A DNA stretch of 38,476 nt, taken from assembly GCF_004341445.1 (NCBI RefSeq), contig NZ_SLXV01000026.1:1-38476 (forward strand), written 5' to 3'. Numbering within the stretch: position 1 is the first letter of the stretch; each line of letters opens with the position of its first letter. Origin of the DNA: Baia soyae. Its GTDB lineage: Bacteria; Bacillota; Bacilli; Thermoactinomycetales; Thermoactinomycetaceae. Below are positions 17,134-27,063 of the stretch, in pieces. The notes below the pieces were generated by a model that saw only the letters and a program-made list of their open reading frames with translations, did not search any database and was not told the origin of the DNA. The position numbers and the translations under genes are program-made.

Positions 17134-17493
17134 ATGGATCATATCTTTTTTGAGAAAATGCTTTTTTATGGTTATCATGGAGCATTTCCAGAAGAAAATA
17201 AATTAGGGCAACGCTTTCAGATCGATCTAAAGCTGTTTCTCTCCTTACAAGAAGCGGGATGCACGGATGACCTAACGCTTACAGTCGATTATGGCAAGGT
17301 GTATGAAACGGTCCAGCAGATTGTGGAAGGGGCTCCGTTTAAATTGGTGGAGAAGCTTGCTGAAGAAATCGCTACTCGTCTGTTATCCAGATATCCACTT
17401 GATGAAGTAGTGGTTCGTGTTACAAAGCCAGATCCTCCGATCCCTGGTTATTACCAATCGGTTGGTGTCGAGATTAGACGGGGGAAACAATGA
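17134..17493 (+). CDS. folB: Dihydroneopterin aldolase
   Basis: FolB cleaves dihydroneopterin to 6-hydroxymethyl-dihydropterin and glycolaldehyde. The 119-residue product is standard length. Y-G-Y-H-G-A-F-P-E-E carries the substrate-binding region, V-D-Y-G-K-V-Y the next motif, and V-E-K-L-A-E-E-I-A the catalytic-lysine segment. ATG 17134 follows AGGAGG 12 nt after folP. The stop overlaps the folK start (ATGA). Confidence 0.95.
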   Translation: MDHIFFEKMLFYGYHGAFPEENKLGQRFQIDLKLFLSLQEAGCTDDLTLTVDYGKVYETVQQIVEGAPFKLVEKLAEEIATRLLSRYPLDEVVVRVTKPDPPIPGYYQSVGVEIRRGKQ

Positions 17494-18018
17494 TGGTTCG
17501 TGCATATATAGGATTAGGTTCTAATATGGGGGACCCCGTTTCGCAGTTAGAACAAGCGATAGGGTTGATTCAAGATTCGCCTGATATTCAAGTTCGAACC
17601 TGTTCCTCGATCTATCGTTCTGATCCAGTAGACTATCTAGATCAGCCCGATTTTTATAATATGGTAGTGGAACTTGCGACCACTTTATCGGCAGAAGCAC
17701 TTCTTAGGCGTTGTCAGGAAGTGGAACAAGAATTGAAACGTGTGAGAGTGATCCGCTACGGGCCTCGCACGATGGATATAGATATTTTGTTTTATGATCA
17801 ACTTTTGATCCAAAAAGAAGACTTAGAAGTCCCGCACCCGAAGATGAAACATCGTTCTTTTGTGGTTCTTCCATTGGCTGAGATCGTGGAGGATACAGAA
17901 CGTTTTTCTATACCAGGAACGAATGAAAATTTATGTGATTGGGTGGAGCAGATGGGGAATCCCCGGGGAATCCTCAAGCTAGACACTACGTTTATGAAAA
18001 GGGAGGAGGAAAAAACAA

Positions 18019-18041
<23 letters not shown>
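17490..18041 (+). CDS. folK: HPPK: 2-amino-4-hydroxy-6-hydroxymethyldihydropteridine pyrophosphokinase
   Basis: FolK pyrophosphorylates the FolB product, giving the FolP substrate. The protein has 183 residues, with the start I-G-L-G-S-N-M-G-D and the signature R-Y-G-P-R-T-M-D-I-D-I-L. A second in-frame ATG at 17493 is possible. The last 23 nt overlap dusB in another frame, and the C-terminal tail (about 160-183, charged) is longer than in many homologues. Confidence 0.95.
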
Positions 18042-20539
<2,498 letters not shown>

Positions 20540-20545
20540 AAAATA

Positions 20546-20583
20546 AAAAGCACGGAAGTCACTGCCTTTCGTGCTCTTTTTTC
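20546..20583 (+). terminator. Terminator after lysS
   Basis: AGCACG plus AAG pairs with CTT plus CGTGCT around TCACTGC, followed by a T-rich run. It closes the folate-dusB-lysS unit. Confidence 0.85.
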
Positions 20584-20851
20584 TTCTTGTATACAGGGGT
20601 AGCTTGATAGAATGGTTGCCAACTAGAACGTTTTGTGAATAAAATAGAATCAAAAATGGATTTAACAATGGCAATAGATAGAGTTTATGTATTTTTCACA
20701 TTACTTTCATTGGATTAATCGATATGAATAGAAGAAATTTCGTGGGATGGAAGATGTTAGTTTTATTAGGTTTCATTTTTCCAAGCACTTTTTATGAAAT
20801 AGGCTGTTATAATAGATTTATGTAAACTAGTGCACAAGGGGAGGAACAAGT
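20584..20851. other. AT-rich gap after lysS: no convincing gene, one promoter
   Basis: Together with the lysS terminator this is a gap of just over 300 bases. It is AT-rich. A 33-codon frame at 20724-20825 has a basic-hydrophobic start but no ribosome-binding site, and it overlaps the promoter at 20805-20813. I see no RNA gene. In B. subtilis this position is followed by rRNA genes and ctsR; here the accessory genes begin. Confidence 0.5.
20805..20813 (+). promoter_or_regulatory. Extended -10 promoter of the GrpE/Hsp70 unit
   Basis: TGTTATAAT is a consensus TATAAT (20808-20813) with the extended TG motif. The -35 position (about 20785-20790) is weak. It lies 38 bp before the grpE-like start. 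I see no CIRCE inverted repeat (HrcA site) and no CtsR box near it. Confidence 0.55.
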
Positions 20852-21481
20852 ATGGGTCCCAAAAAAGAGAACCGAAGATTATTTGGACAAGGTTCCCAAC
20901 TACCACAACAACCAAAACGCATGAATTTACCGCAGATGCGCGAACGGACCGGCGATGTAGAGGGAAAGCCCGTTGATCGTCAACAGCAACAGGTTCTCTC
21001 TTTCTTATCTAGTTTGCAATCAAACTTTACTTCGCTCGTTCGTTTAGTAGAAAAGCGGCTAACGTACGATAAAACAAAAGAACAAGCATTTGAACGATTA
21101 TATCAAGAGATGGATTCGATGAAGCAGGATCAAGAATTAACAAATCTTAGGCCGCTTTACATAGACTTGATCTTATTACATGATCGGATGGAAATGATCT
21201 ATAAAGACGGTGCGGAGAATGGAAGCCTCTCGCCCGAAGTAGCTGAGTTGCTTAAGTCTCTAAATGGAGAGTTAATGGAGATCCTCTATAGACGTGGAGT
21301 AGAGCCTATTTTCTTAGAATCGATTACATTTGATCCTCGTTATCAAGAGGTCGTTCAAGTGGTTCCAACTGAGATACAAGAAGAAGATAATGAGATTGCC
21401 GCAGTAGTCCGTAATGGATTCCGCTATAAAGAGGTCATTCTGCGACCTGCAAAAGTGATTATAAAGAAACATCGTGTATAA
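20852..21481 (+). CDS. Divergent GrpE-like nucleotide exchange factor
   Basis: This 209-residue protein has the GrpE plan with low identity. There is a charged, Q-rich disordered N-terminus (1-45), then a long helical or coiled-coil stretch (about 45-110), an L-R-P-L-Y-I-D-L-I-L-L-H-D-R segment at the place of the GrpE L-x-x-V-x-D-N-x-E-R core, and R-R-G-V-E-P-I, F-D-P-R-Y-Q-E-V-V. The final beta domain reads V-R-N-G-F-R-Y-K-E-V-I-L-R-P-A-K-V, as in the GrpE signature G-Y-x-x-x-x-x-x-x-R-x-A-x-V. GrpE accelerates ADP release from Hsp70. It sits 35 nt before an unusual Hsp70, supporting a functional pair. A canonical grpE is expected elsewhere with dnaK and dnaJ; not visible here. The family call is strong from the C-terminal half. 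Confidence 0.8.
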   Translation: MGPKKENRRLFGQGSQLPQQPKRMNLPQMRERTGDVEGKPVDRQQQQVLSFLSSLQSNFTSLVRLVEKRLTYDKTKEQAFERLYQEMDSMKQDQELTNLRPLYIDLILLHDRMEMIYKDGAENGSLSPEVAELLKSLNGELMEILYRRGVEPIFLESITFDPRYQEVVQVVPTEIQEEDNEIAAVVRNGFRYKEVILRPAKVIIKKHRV

Positions 21482-21516
21482 GTAACAGTACCATCTTCCC
21501 TGAAGGAGTGAAATTA

Positions 21517-23040
21517 ATGGGTAGAGTAGTAGGGATCGACTTAGGAACAACATATTCCGCCATTTCCGTTGTGAACAAGTTTGGTAAGCCCGAAATCTTG
21601 GTGAACCGAGAGGGAGAGCGTATTACCCCTTCGGTTGTTTTATTTGATGGGGAAGACCCAGTCGTGGGTAGTATTGCGAAACGCTCAGCAGTAGCAAGTC
21701 CCTTTAATGTGATTCAGTTTGTAAAACGCCAAGTAGGGGACAAGAGCTGGCGCTTTATTACCGAACATAAAGAAGTGTATTCACCTGAAGAGATATCAGC
21801 CATCATCCTACGCCGATTAAAGGAAGATGCAGAGACGCTAACAGGAGAAAATATAACAGATGCAGTGATTACCGTACCTGCCTATTTCGATGATGCCCAG
21901 CGTAAAGCGACGCAGGATGCAGGCAAGATTGCAGGCTTAAATGTATTGCGCATCATCAATGAGCCGACTGCGGCTGCCCTTGCCTACGGTTTAGATAAAA
22001 TGGATCAACGCCAAACCATCATGGTATATGACCTCGGGGGCGGAACGTTTGATGTGACCATCATGAGATTATCCCCAGAAGGGCTTCGGGTACTATCGAC
22101 TGGTGGGGCGAAAAACTTAGGTGGTTGTGACTTTGACAACGAGGTTATGAATTATCTAAATGAAGAGTTCCGTGCTCAAAGTGATATTGATCTATTAGAC
22201 GATCCGATGTATGAGCAAGATCTTCGCGATAAAGCGGAGATTGCGAAAAAAACGTTATCTTCTAGAGAGCGTACCAATGTGTTTATATCAGTTGGCGGTC
22301 ATAATGCTTCTATCACCCTCACCCGTCAAAAATTTGATGAATTAACTAGCTCTTTGTTGCAATTGACTCGTGTCATCATGGAGAAAGTGTTATCTGACGC
22401 AGGTCTTCAATGGAAAGATATTGACCGTGTCTTGATGGTGGGAGGTTCCACCCGTATGCGGTCTGTACCAGCTCTCATCGAGCGTGTTACCGGAATCCGT
22501 CCTTCGCTAGATGTGAATCCCGACGAGGTTGTAGCGATGGGTGCTTCTATCCAAGGAACCCTCTTACATATGAAAGCGGGACTTTCTGATCCTGATCTGC
22601 TAAAGGCGTTTCCTGCTGTAGAAGTACAAGATGTGAACTCGCATAGCTTGGGTGTGGTTGCCCTAGATGAAAATGGAGCGGAAGTTAACTCGATTGTATT
22701 GAAAAAAGATACCGTCATTCCTGCTCGGGTAAGTGGCCATTATACGACTACGGTAGATGATCAGACTCAACTTCACATTCAAGTGACTGAAGGAGAGAGT
22801 AGTGACCTAGACTTTGTAAAAGTTGTAGGGGATGGAATGATTGAACTGCCCAATTATGTGAAGGGAGCGCCATTGGAAGTGATATTTGAGTATGATAGTG
22901 ATGGAATTATCCATGTATCCGTCATCGACTCTACAGCAGGCGCTCTGCTCGGTGAAATTAATATTGAACGTACTTCCAACCTGACAGACGAGGAAGTAAT
23001 GGAGAAGCAACAGCGAGTAGCACAACTTGCTATTAGTTAA
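21517..23040 (+). CDS. Lidless Hsp70-family chaperone
   Basis: The 507-residue protein has a complete Hsp70 ATPase domain: I-D-L-G-T-T-Y-S (phosphate 1), N-E-P-T-A-A-A-L-A-Y-G, D-L-G-G-G-T-F-D-V (phosphate 2) and V-G-G-S-T-R-M (adenosine). The interdomain linker is longer and less hydrophobic than the DnaK V-L-L-L-D-V (here A-V-E-V-Q-D-V, about 366-372). A substrate-binding beta domain follows (about 377-487, with D-D-Q-T-Q-L-H-I-Q-V and D-G-I-I-H-V-S). Only about 20 residues remain, so the alpha-helical lid (about 100 residues in DnaK) is missing. ATG 21517 follows AAGGAG at 8 nt. It is the second gene of the GrpE-like unit and ends at a perfect terminator. It is not the main DnaK; it may be compared with HscC-type Hsp70s. 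Confidence 0.9.
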   Translation: MGRVVGIDLGTTYSAISVVNKFGKPEILVNREGERITPSVVLFDGEDPVVGSIAKRSAVASPFNVIQFVKRQVGDKSWRFITEHKEVYSPEEISAIILRRLKEDAETLTGENITDAVITVPAYFDDAQRKATQDAGKIAGLNVLRIINEPTAAALAYGLDKMDQRQTIMVYDLGGGTFDVTIMRLSPEGLRVLSTGGAKNLGGCDFDNEVMNYLNEEFRAQSDIDLLDDPMYEQDLRDKAEIAKKTLSSRERTNVFISVGGHNASITLTRQKFDELTSSLLQLTRVIMEKVLSDAGLQWKDIDRVLMVGGSTRMRSVPALIERVTGIRPSLDVNPDEVVAMGASIQGTLLHMKAGLSDPDLLKAFPAVEVQDVNSHSLGVVALDENGAEVNSIVLKKDTVIPARVSGHYTTTVDDQTQLHIQVTEGESSDLDFVKVVGDGMIELPNYVKGAPLEVIFEYDSDGIIHVSVIDSTAGALLGEINIERTSNLTDEEVMEKQQRVAQLAIS

Positions 23041-23055
23041 TGTTTCGAAGGAAAA

Positions 23056-23090
23056 GGCCTTAACTAGCGAAAACTAGTTAAGGTTTTTTT
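23056..23090 (+). terminator. Terminator after the Hsp70 gene
   Basis: CCTTAACTAG (23058-23067) pairs perfectly with CTAGTTAAGG (23074-23083) over a 6-nt loop, followed by seven T. Confidence 0.95.
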
Positions 23091-23162
23091 GCTTACATGA
23101 TAGGAAACAGAGTAAATTGTGACAAAAAAAAGGATTTTGAATGGATCATAGCGAAAATGAAA

Positions 23163-23171
23163 TGGTATGAT
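23163..23171 (+). promoter_or_regulatory. Candidate extended -10 promoter for the third gene
   Basis: TGGTATGAT is an extended -10 element 49 bp before ATG 23221; its -35 is weak. A sigma-G-like reading (GAATG at 23138, 18 bp, AATGGTA) matches only partly and is less convincing. Confidence 0.4.
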
Positions 23172-23220
23172 GGGGGCATGGAAATTTATATGAGGATAAA
23201 CTTGGAAGCGAGGAAATAAA

Positions 23221-24072
23221 ATGCAAGACACTAGCATGATTCCTACTTTTATAGTGAATCTGTTTAAAGAAACATTGCCAGAAGAACAGCCAGAGATCTT
23301 TGAATCTAAGATTCCTGTAGAGGATCATGAAGGGGCTTACTATTTTGGACGATTCCATCCTTCAGGGAAGGTCTTGGTGGTACGAGAAGATGGATCCGTG
23401 CCATTCTTCGAAGAAGTGGAGCCCGTTGTCGAACGCGTATTGCAATATGAAAGCCTCAAAAAATCCAATGATCTATTATACGTGCTACTCACAGGCGAGC
23501 AAGAGATGTATCAAAGCTTAGTACAGATGCTAGAAGAGATTAAGAATCATTATGAAGAACACATGGACCTTTTCCCAAAAGAAGAATTTCAACGTGTTAC
23601 TCAGACATCACACGTTTTATTTGTGCAACAAGGCGATTTAGAAAAGGCTAACGAGGAATTAAACCATCTAGCGAGTAACATGTATCGAAATCATGAAATT
23701 ACCCCTAGTAACTTGATGAAGTTAAAGGCTTTACATATATCAGTTGCACAGCTTTTCCAGAAACAGATCTTAACGTACCATAAAACGACTCAGGATGAGC
23801 GTATTGTTGTAGAGTATTTGTACCGTCACACCCCTATTTGGAAGTTTAACTGGCGGGGTGTACTACGAGATTTAACATCGGTCCAAAAGCAGATCGCCAC
23901 TGGTTTGTCTAAAGAACTACTTGAGGATTCCAATGTAACCCATTTGTTTAGCAAAGGGGCCTCCCTTTCACAAGAGGAAAAAGAAATGACGATGGAGCAA
24001 GTAGTAAATCATAAGACAGAAGTGGTTATGGAATTAATGAAGGAATTAGAACATGACTTAAACCAAGTATAA
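23221..24072 (+). CDS. Unrecognised protein next to the Hsp70/GrpE pair
   Basis: I do not recognise this 283-residue protein. It is soluble, with no signal peptide or membrane segment. Residues 1-70 look mixed alpha/beta (Y-Y-F-G-R-F-H-P-S-G-K-V-L-V-V-R-E-D-G-S). The remaining 200 residues are predicted helical by eye, charged and rich in Glu, Leu and Gln. There is one cluster of aromatic residues (P-I-W-K-F-N-W-R-G-V-L-R-D-L) at about 206-219. It has no J-domain HPD motif and no cysteine pairs. AGCGAGGA precedes the ATG. It has its own promoter-like site and a terminator, but lies in the same direction immediately after the Hsp70 gene. Confidence 0.8.
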   Translation: MQDTSMIPTFIVNLFKETLPEEQPEIFESKIPVEDHEGAYYFGRFHPSGKVLVVREDGSVPFFEEVEPVVERVLQYESLKKSNDLLYVLLTGEQEMYQSLVQMLEEIKNHYEEHMDLFPKEEFQRVTQTSHVLFVQQGDLEKANEELNHLASNMYRNHEITPSNLMKLKALHISVAQLFQKQILTYHKTTQDERIVVEYLYRHTPIWKFNWRGVLRDLTSVQKQIATGLSKELLEDSNVTHLFSKGASLSQEEKEMTMEQVVNHKTEVVMELMKELEHDLNQV

Positions 24073-24100
24073 TCCCACTACGGGTTATACTTGGTTTTTT
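24061..24100 (+). terminator. Terminator overlapping the end of the unrecognised gene
   Basis: AACCAAGTATAA-T-CCC pairs with GGG-TTATACTTGGTT around ACTAC, 15 pairs with one bulged T, then six T. The 5' arm contains the last codons and the stop (24070-24072). The convergent MFS gene ends at 24108. Confidence 0.9.
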
Positions 24101-24107
24101 CTACATG

Positions 24108-25391
24108 CTATACGTTTATAATAGGTTCCTCGTCGTCAAGGGCTTCTTTCTCGCCTTTTGGTATGTTCACTCTAAATAGCAGGATAATCCCGACCACGAA
24201 GAAGAATACAAGAGACAAAATGCCTAATCGACTAGAGCCGCTTAATTGTCCAACTAGAGCAAAAACAAATGGGCCTAGTATAGAAGCGCATTTACCCGTT
24301 AGACTAAAGAAACCGAAAAATTCCGTATTATGGTAGACTGGAACCATACGACTAAAGATCGAGCGACTAATGGCTTGGCTTCCTCCTTGGACGAGCCCTA
24401 CTAATCCAGCGAGGATATAGAAGTGCATAGCCGACTGCATATAATATCCGATACAAACTAAGATGAGATAAGTAAACAGCGTAATAAATAACGTTACTTT
24501 GGATCCCACTTTTTCGGCTATTTTCCCAAATAACAAGGTGCTCGGAAAGCCGATAAATTGAGTAAGGAGTAGAGCGGTGATCAGGTGTGTGGTCCCGATG
24601 CCGATTTCTTTTCCATATATGGTAGCCATTTTAATAATTGTATTAATCCCATCATTAAAAAACCAAAACGCAATCAGAAACTTTATAAGTTCGGGATATT
24701 TTGTTATTTTGCTAAGGGTGTGACGGACATCTTGGAATCCAATTCGAGTCCATTGCCAAGCACTTCGCTTCTCTGTAGCAATCTTTTTTTCAGGGACATT
24801 TCGAAATAGCGGGATGGCGAACAGAAACCACCAGACTCCAACCGATGCCAGCGAGATTTGAGTAGCGGTCGTAGTGGTGACGCCAAACGTCTCGGCATTT
24901 AAGATAAAATAAAGATGAGCGGCGAGTAAGATTCCTCCACCAATATAGCCATATGAGTAGCCGACACTCGATACATAATCCCTTTTCTCTGGAGGGGCGA
25001 TATCAGTCAGAAACGCATCGTAGAAGACATTCCCCCCAGAAAAGGCAATCGTCCCGATACAGATGAGTAGAGAGGCCCAAAGCCAATTTCCTGCTCCAAT
25101 GGTAAACATGAGTAAACAAGAAATAGCGCCCATATAAGTAAAGAAACGTAGAAATATTTTTTTGGAACCACTGGCGTCTGCGATAGCTCCTAGGATCGGA
25201 GACAAGAGTAAAACGAATAGGGAAGCAATGGAATCTGTGTATCCCCAGTAAGCAGTCGCTGTTCCTGGATCTAATCCCTTTGCTGCTGTATCGGAGAAAA
25301 AAGTTGGCATTACAGCAGCGATGATAGTTGTGGCAAATGCCGAGTTGGCCCAGTCATAAAGAGCCCAACTACGGATGACTTTGCGATTCAG
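24108..25391 (-). CDS. MFS transporter, UMF1 / Atg22-like
   Basis: About 427 residues with twelve membrane segments. Upstream of the first ATG (25310) the frame continues with the well-known UMF1 N-terminus: N-R-K-V-I-R-S-W-A-L-Y-D-W-A-N-S-A-F-A-T-T-I. A clear AAGGAGG (25399-25405) is followed after 7 nt by CTG 25391, in frame, and no ATG, GTG or TTG lies in between. The protein therefore probably starts at a rare CTG; ATT 25394 is another option. Beginning at 25310 would lose half of the first membrane helix. The family occurs in bacteria and fungi (vacuolar amino-acid efflux in yeast); bacterial substrate unknown. It is the only gene pointing left in its neighbourhood; 35 bp separate it from the end of the unrecognised gene's stop codon. 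Confidence 0.85.
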   Translation of the reverse strand: MNRKVIRSWALYDWANSAFATTIIAAVMPTFFSDTAAKGLDPGTATAYWGYTDSIASLFVLLLSPILGAIADASGSKKIFLRFFTYMGAISCLLMFTIGAGNWLWASLLICIGTIAFSGGNVFYDAFLTDIAPPEKRDYVSSVGYSYGYIGGGILLAAHLYFILNAETFGVTTTTATQISLASVGVWWFLFAIPLFRNVPEKKIATEKRSAWQWTRIGFQDVRHTLSKITKYPELIKFLIAFWFFNDGINTIIKMATIYGKEIGIGTTHLITALLLTQFIGFPSTLLFGKIAEKVGSKVTLFITLFTYLILVCIGYYMQSAMHFYILAGLVGLVQGGSQAISRSIFSRMVPVYHNTEFFGFFSLTGKCASILGPFVFALVGQLSGSSRLGILSLVFFFVVGIILLFRVNIPKGEKEALDDEEPIINV

Positions 25392-25487
25392 AATAATTCC
25401 TCCTTGTATAAATGTAAGATGAAAGCGTTTTTATCTAGTGTATCATATAACCTATAAGTGATGGATAAATAGGAATGGGGGATTCAA

Positions 25488-26591
25488 GTGGACCCGAAGA
25501 AAAAGAAATCTTCGATTGGTACATGGTTAGCAAGTTTGGGGATTTTACTCATTACGTTTGGTTCAAAGTTAAAGATGCTTTTTCCACTTCTAAAAGTAGG
25601 AAAGTTTTTACCCACTTTTCTTTCCATGATCCTTTCGATTTGGGCGTATACGTTAATTGCTCCTTTTCAAGTGGCTTTTGGTCTCGTTATGATGATTTTA
25701 ATCCATGAAATTGGACATGTTCTAGCTGCCAAGCAGAGAGGATTGCCTGTATCCGCCCCTGCTTTTATCCCATTTGTCGGGGCATTTATTACGATGAAAA
25801 AGCAACCACAAGATGCAGAAACAGAAGCTTTCATCGCTCTGGGCGGACCGTTACTAGGGACAGTTGGAGCTTTGGGCTGTTGGATACTTGGTTATGTGAC
25901 AGGGGATTCGTTTTATTACATGATTGCCTATATTGGTTTTTTCTTAAATGTATTTAATCTTATTCCCATTCATCCACTAGATGGTGGGCGGATCGTAGTC
26001 GCGATTTCGCGGTGGTTTTGGGTGCTCGGGTTAATCCTAGGTTTGGCACTGATTATCTATTTGAGAAGCATTCTACTCGCTGTGATTTATGTGATGTTTG
26101 TATATCAATTATATGCAAAGTATATAAGAAAGAAGAAGCCGCTAAAGCAACGAAGATCAAGAATCGAGATGTTATCGGTAAAGCTGGATGCACATCGATT
26201 TGAAGAAGTAGGTGCTTACATACCGAGTGAATTACACAGGCGAGAGCTTGATTACCAATACTATACAGATCTTGCAAGCAAGAGAACCTATCTAGATGTG
26301 TTTTACCCTAGCATGGGGCGGATTGCAACTATATCAGATCTGCGTGGGGAGATAAAACGAGTCCGTTTACTACGTACTCAAATGACCGATGATGGAAAAG
26401 TAGAGTTTGCCATTGAAATGGAATATCTCCCTTTTTATCTGCATGAAGGGGAGAGTTCATCTGAGGATAAGAGATATTATGAGGTTTCCAAAAAACATAG
26501 ACTCATATATGGTGTTTCCTATCTAGGATTAGCTACATTGTTACTCTATATGATGTGGATTTCCCAGGCGCTGGTGCCTGAGGTTAGATAA
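25488..26591 (+). CDS. M50-type intramembrane metalloprotease (site-2 protease family)
   Basis: The 367-residue protein has at least five membrane segments. The zinc site is H-E-I-G-H (73-77) within a membrane segment; N-L-I-P-I-H-P-L-D-G-G (about 157-167) supplies the third ligand, D165. After the membrane core there is a roughly 130-residue soluble domain (about 215-340) and a final membrane helix near the C-terminus (345-362). No PDZ domain is visible, so it is closer to the YdjP/Rv-type or rhomboid-like minimal S2P class than to RseP. Family members cleave membrane-bound anti-sigma factors or other membrane proteins; the substrate here is unknown. GTG 25488 follows GGGGGA at 5 nt; it diverges from the MFS gene. 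Confidence 0.88.
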   Translation: MDPKKKKSSIGTWLASLGILLITFGSKLKMLFPLLKVGKFLPTFLSMILSIWAYTLIAPFQVAFGLVMMILIHEIGHVLAAKQRGLPVSAPAFIPFVGAFITMKKQPQDAETEAFIALGGPLLGTVGALGCWILGYVTGDSFYYMIAYIGFFLNVFNLIPIHPLDGGRIVVAISRWFWVLGLILGLALIIYLRSILLAVIYVMFVYQLYAKYIRKKKPLKQRRSRIEMLSVKLDAHRFEEVGAYIPSELHRRELDYQYYTDLASKRTYLDVFYPSMGRIATISDLRGEIKRVRLLRTQMTDDGKVEFAIEMEYLPFYLHEGESSSEDKRYYEVSKKHRLIYGVSYLGLATLLLYMMWISQALVPEVR

Positions 26592-26593
26592 CG

Positions 26594-26640
26594 CACAAAC
26601 CGCCTTGATTGGTTGGACGACTATCAAGGCGGTTTGTGTA
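26594..26640. terminator. Bidirectional terminator between convergent genes
   Basis: CACAAACCGCCTTGAT (26594-26609) and its exact reverse complement (26623-26638) form a perfect 16-bp stem with a 13-nt loop. The T-run is weak on both strands. It lies between the M50 gene (+) and the coiled-coil gene (-). Confidence 0.75.
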
Positions 26641-26677
26641 TTTAGATGTATAGAGAGGAGGCTCTAGGCCTGAATCC

Positions 26678-26965
26678 TTATTGTTTTTTGGAGTCGTTTT
26701 GTTTCTTCAGTTCCCAAAATTTACGGTCAATTTCCCGTGATTTATCGTTATAACGATCTGTTAAAAATGCTAGATCGTCCTTAATTCCAACGATTTTGTT
26801 TTCGACGCGCTCTAGCCCTGATTCAACATTGGTTAACCGCTTGTCCAAGTTTGCGATGTCAGACTCAACTTTGTTAAATCTTTCATCCATCTTCTTTTCC
26901 AGACCATTGACCTTCTTTTCGAAACCATTAATCTGCGTTTCCATACCGCTAATCTTCTGATCCAT
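26678..26965 (-). CDS. Small coiled-coil protein of unknown function
   Basis: From ATG 26965 the product has 95 residues, with AGGGGAA upstream. Residues 1-85 form an uninterrupted series of heptads (M-x-x-Q-I-N-G-F-E-K-K-V-N-G-L-E-K-K-M...L-D-K-R-L-T-N-V-E-S-G-L-E-R-V-E-N-K-I), then a polar basic C-terminus. No membrane segment, no catalytic motif. Similar small coiled-coil proteins are common in Bacillales and often unassigned. The frame extends to 27025, but that part runs through the terminator of the lipoprotein gene and is unlikely to be translated. Confidence 0.65.
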   Translation of the reverse strand: MDQKISGMETQINGFEKKVNGLEKKMDERFNKVESDIANLDKRLTNVESGLERVENKIVGIKDDLAFLTDRYNDKSREIDRKFWELKKQNDSKKQ

Positions 26966-26980
26966 AATATATTTTCCCCT

Positions 26981-27019
26981 AAAATAAAAAGGTATGTGTT
27001 CTATACTGAAACACATACC
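26981..27019 (-). terminator. Terminator after the YtkA-domain lipoprotein gene (minus strand)
   Basis: On the minus strand GGTATGTGTT and AACACATACC (27010-27019 and 26991-27000) form a perfect 10-bp stem, followed by TTTTTATTTT. It separates the lipoprotein gene from the coiled-coil gene. Confidence 0.85.
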
Positions 27020-27063
27020 CAGCAAATTGCTTCATTCTGTTTAAATGTCATTTCTATCCCAAA

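Noticed and set aside
20724-20825. 33-codon frame with a basic-hydrophobic N-terminus (MNRRNFVGWKMLVLLGF)
   Set aside because: No ribosome-binding site, and its end overlaps the promoter of the GrpE-like gene; more likely chance.
20540-20851. CIRCE element (HrcA operator) before the GrpE/Hsp70 unit
   Set aside because: I could not find TTAGCACTC and its inverted partner, nor a CtsR heptad repeat.
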